Both the position numbers and the translations under genes were made by a program. Source: a virus. From it: a DNA stretch of 64,000 bases. Below, piece by piece: positions 62,266 through 64,000 of the stretch. Numbering within the stretch: position 1 is the stretch's first letter; each line of letters opens with the position of its first letter. The stretch spans positions 45,875 through 109,874 of IMG/VR virus record IMGVR_UViG_3300034418_007243. One strand, given 5' to 3'. The notes under the pieces were generated by a model that saw only the letters and a program-made list of their open reading frames with translations, had not been told where the DNA came from and ran no database searches.

Positions 62266-62310
62266 AAAAATTGTATAAAGGGAGCTGTTACACTCCCTTT
62301 ATCTATACAA
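62266..62310 (-). terminator. Hairpin terminator after the acidic-tail 160-residue gene
   Basis: AAAGGGAG (62277-62284) pairs with CTCCCTTT (62293-62300). Outside it TTGTATA (62271-62277) can pair with TATACAA (62304-62310), giving a bulged extension. Read leftward, AUACAAUUUUUAAUC follows, with a U5 stretch. Confidence 0.75.
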
Positions 62311-62323
62311 TAATTAGTAATTT

Positions 62324-62806
62324 TTACAGCAGATCTAAATCATCTCCTGCATATGAAGACATTACTTGTTCTTCATCTTCTTTTAAGGCAGCATAAGCAG
62401 CAATGATGTCATCACCATTAGTATGTTCTACTTTAATATCAGTAGCTTTCATATTTAAGGTGTAAAAATTTCTACGGTAAATAGGCATGCCATCTTGACA
62501 GCATACTACACCGCTTCTACCTGCTACTTTGTAATCACGTTCTGGAAATTTCTTGTTAAAAGGTTCTAATGAATCTTTTACAATGATTTGTCCATCTACT
62601 TCTTGGTCTTTAGTCCAGCCAAAACATTTAAGATCTTCAACTGTGCCTGGAATAAGAGCAGAAAGTTTGCGTTTACGTGCAAAACCTGAGTCATCAATTA
62701 TCATTTTGATTTGCTCAACTCTGATGTGTCCGTAATCTGGATTCTTTGGACTTCTGACAATTACATTACCTGCTTCATCAGCAGTAACTTTTACTTTTGA
62801 ATTCAT
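62324..62806 (-). CDS. Conserved-looking protein with SSB-like acidic tail
   Basis: 160 residues. The pattern SPKNPDYGHIRVEQ...ALIPGTVEDLKCFGW...GQIIVKDSLEPFN..FPERDYKVAGRSGVVCCQDGMPIYRRNFYTL is distinctive, and I recall it from crAss-like and related Bacteroidota phages, with no firm function. The last residues (SSYAGDDLDLL) are an acidic, hydrophobic-ended tail like those of SSB proteins. It is the first large gene after the promoter-driven 79-residue gene. The DNA-binding role is inferred. Confidence 0.6.
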   Translation of the reverse strand: MNSKVKVTADEAGNVIVRSPKNPDYGHIRVEQIKMIIDDSGFARKRKLSALIPGTVEDLKCFGWTKDQEVDGQIIVKDSLEPFNKKFPERDYKVAGRSGVVCCQDGMPIYRRNFYTLNMKATDIKVEHTNGDDIIAAYAALKEDEEQVMSSYAGDDLDLL

Positions 62807-62853
62807 AACTTTGATTTATAAAATTGATTTGAAAAATGCACCAAAAAAAAAAT

Positions 62854-62885
62854 AAAAAAAACAGAAGTGGTGCTTTTCTTCTGTT
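62854..62885 (-). terminator. Hairpin terminator after the 79-residue gene
   Basis: AACAGAAG (62860-62867) and CTTCTGTT (62878-62885) pair perfectly around a ten-base loop. Read leftward, an eight-U run follows (A-run 62854-62861). Confidence 0.8.
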
Positions 62886-63123
62886 ATTCTAAATTATCTA
62901 GGTTGATAGGACCGCGTGTATCTGTTTCATCATCATCAGGTTTATAATCTAAATCATCTTCTATAGATTTAAATTTCTGCTTTCTCCCTGTGAAACTTGC
63001 ATTTGGTGACATATACTCACCATATCCGCTATTAGATAGCTGATGTAATTCTTCATCTGTAAGACTTAAGTATTCTTCAACAGATAAATATAAGACTTTA
63101 CCATTAGGCAACTGATAAAACAT
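62884..63123 (-). CDS. Small acidic conserved-looking protein
   Basis: 79 residues. MFYQLPNGKVLYLSVEEYLSLTDEELHQLSNSGYGEY is a regular N-terminal pattern I have seen in Crassvirales proteins of unknown function. The acidic C-terminal region is DDLDYKPDDDETDTRGPINLDNLE. It is preceded by the best promoter in the window (63145-63176), so expression is direct, and it ends in a terminator hairpin. A possible early or regulatory protein. Confidence 0.65.
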   Translation of the reverse strand: MFYQLPNGKVLYLSVEEYLSLTDEELHQLSNSGYGEYMSPNASFTGRKQKFKSIEDDLDYKPDDDETDTRGPINLDNLE

Positions 63124-63144
63124 TTTTTACATACATGATAATTT

Positions 63145-63176
63145 CAAATATAGCATATTTACTTTGTATCAACAAT
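63145..63176 (-). promoter_or_regulatory. Bacteroidota-type promoter for the 63123 gene
   Basis: Read leftward, TATATTTG (63145-63152) is a -7 box and ATTG (63173-63176) lies 20 bases upstream, with a second TTG at 17 bases. The spacing is near the usual 19-21. The ATG at 63123 follows about 20 bases after the box. It is the best-supported promoter in the window. Confidence 0.6.
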
Positions 63177-63222
63177 TATTAATATTTCTGCTATTTAAAT
63201 AATACGCACTATATAGCTACAA

Positions 63223-63471
63223 TTATTTAAGCGTAAATATTTTACCATTTTTTTGTATGTAATCTTTAGAATTTAATTCTTTTATTGCTCTTTCTGTGGT
63301 CCTTCTGCTTACGTTTAATAACTCTGATATATGTGTTATAGATGGAAAACAAGTTCTGTCTTTTCTTGCATATGTGCATAACAACGCATAAACAGCTTTG
63401 GCAGTTGTAGATAAAGACGGATCTTGGATAACATCTGCATCTACAATACCAAATCTTGTTTTCCTTTTCAT
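63223..63471 (-). CDS. Winged-helix DNA-binding protein (HTH_36-like)
   Basis: 82 residues, a single winged-helix domain. The IVDADVIQDPSLSTTAKAVYALLCTYARKDRTCFPSITHISELLNVSRRTTERAIKELNSKDYIQKNG pattern matches HTH_36 and RepA/DnaD-type readers (LSxxAKxVYxLL..CFPSxxxIAxxLxxSxRTxxRxIxxL). It could be a transcription regulator or replication initiator. It begins the leftward transcript in this window's right end, after a stop-start contact with the upstream gene. Confidence 0.7.
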   Translation of the reverse strand: MKRKTRFGIVDADVIQDPSLSTTAKAVYALLCTYARKDRTCFPSITHISELLNVSRRTTERAIKELNSKDYIQKNGKIFTLK

Positions 63472-63959
63472 TATACTATTTCTAAATTAACAGGATAATC
63501 TTCTACTAAACCTTTTATAGCTTTTTGAGAAATCTCAATAGTGTTTGTTTTTAAAGGATTATCATCAGTATAATATAAATAGTTATATGTTATGGTATAT
63601 TGTTCCGTATACTTGTTATATTCTTCTACAGTAGCTTTTACCATATCTTTGATGATTAGACCTTTTTCTTCCATTAGCTCTTTGGCTATGTTCCAGGTTT
63701 CAATATAGCTTGTACCAACGTATACCTCATCATTAGCCGTATACTGACCTTCTTCAGGGTATACTCCTAATGTAGCTAAGAAAAGCTTTTTTACATCAAG
63801 ATTTGATGCAGATATTAAAGATACAACAGCTTCTATTATTTCTGGATCATTGACTGTATTTTTGTTGATATTCTGCAGCCTGCTCTGTATCATAGATAAG
63901 GCAATTGTTTTATCTATGTTGAAATCTAATTCTATGCTTTTTTTGTTTTTTCTTTTCAT
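63471..63959 (-). CDS. Hypothetical protein at the right end
   Basis: 162 residues, hydrophilic, mixed structure (MKRKNKKSIELDFNIDKTIALSMIQSRLQNINKNTVND...). No motif recognised. The stop touches the next start. The 41 bases between it and the window edge hold no promoter box that I can see, so its transcript probably begins beyond the window. Confidence 0.55.
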   Translation of the reverse strand: MKRKNKKSIELDFNIDKTIALSMIQSRLQNINKNTVNDPEIIEAVVSLISASNLDVKKLFLATLGVYPEEGQYTANDEVYVGTSYIETWNIAKELMEEKGLIIKDMVKATVEEYNKYTEQYTITYNYLYYTDDNPLKTNTIEISQKAIKGLVEDYPVNLEIV

Positions 63960-64000
63960 GATTTGAATTTACTCTGTGTAATCTAGATTTAGTTAGGAAG

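Noticed and set aside
62889-62905. Third copy of the TTATCTAGG motif
   Set aside because: TTATCTAGGTTGATA occurs there, but inside a coding region and without the GGGATA half.
1-64000. CRISPR arrays, insertion sequences, integrase and attachment sites
   Set aside because: I saw no regularly spaced repeats, no transposase or recombinase motifs, and no paired terminal repeats.
1-64000. Alternative genetic code (TAG or TGA recoded), known in some crAss-like phages
   Set aside because: All large genes are open under the standard code. TAG ends the gene at 56507 and TGA ends those at 56161, 39001 and 59543, with plausible gene ends.

Overview
This window is most likely part of a tailed bacteriophage genome of the crAss-like type (order Crassvirales) with a host in the Bacteroidota. 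The evidence is the architecture: a strongly AT-rich genome, a block of exceptionally long co-directional genes, an RNA polymerase-like DxDxD motif inside a 4198-residue protein, and a facing block of replication and nucleotide-metabolism genes (family B DNA polymerase, DnaB-type helicase, DnaG-type primase, Sak4-like RecA ATPase, PD-(D/E)XK nuclease, SF2 helicase, uracil-DNA glycosylase). Promoter-like TAnnTTTG boxes are of the Bacteroidota type, and gene starts have A-rich leaders rather than Shine-Dalgarno sites. All genes read through with the standard code, and TAA, TGA and TAG all occur as stops. Capsid, portal and terminase genes are not visible and presumably lie outside the window.

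Positions 1-36182 are rightward and carry seven large genes: a cell-wall hydrolase cut by the window edge, two Gly/Gln-rich virion proteins, two probable ejection proteins with membrane-like segments, and two giant proteins. The 4198-residue giant combines a zincin motif, the RNA polymerase-like motif, a macro-like domain, a Rossmann/SLOG-like domain and a complete AlkB-type dioxygenase motif set. The 1966-residue giant has a second zincin and a LysM repeat. By analogy with studied crAss-like phages these would be packaged and injected with the genome, with the RNA polymerase transcribing early genes. Rightward and leftward blocks converge at 36183-36266.

Positions 36267-63959 are almost entirely leftward. 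From right to left: a regulatory/replication-associated start (winged-helix protein, SSB-like protein, HNH protein, SF2 helicase), a run of small accessory genes, uracil-DNA glycosylase, then the core replication operon (helicase, Sak4-like ATPase, SSB, primase), a MoxR-AAA/VWA pair, a PD-(D/E)XK nuclease, DNA polymerase B, then small accessory genes, a radical SAM enzyme, a MazG-like pyrophosphohydrolase and a glucosaminidase-type endolysin. Two short rightward islands (55832-56507, spanin-like pair; 57277-57699) each follow a TATATTTG box. Many intercistronic hairpins punctuate the leftward operon, several too close to the next gene to leave room for a promoter.

The features most worth a second look are the AlkB dioxygenase embedded in the virion RNA polymerase polyprotein, a structured tRNA-like RNA at 39542-39652 between two copies of a repeated translation leader, a motif shared by two intergenic regions (39920 and 59512), a radical SAM enzyme with an unusual cysteine spacing, and a minimal kinase-like protein. 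Three probable or possible genes of under 60 codons are also reported (39001-39171, 59315-59470, 61264-61332).
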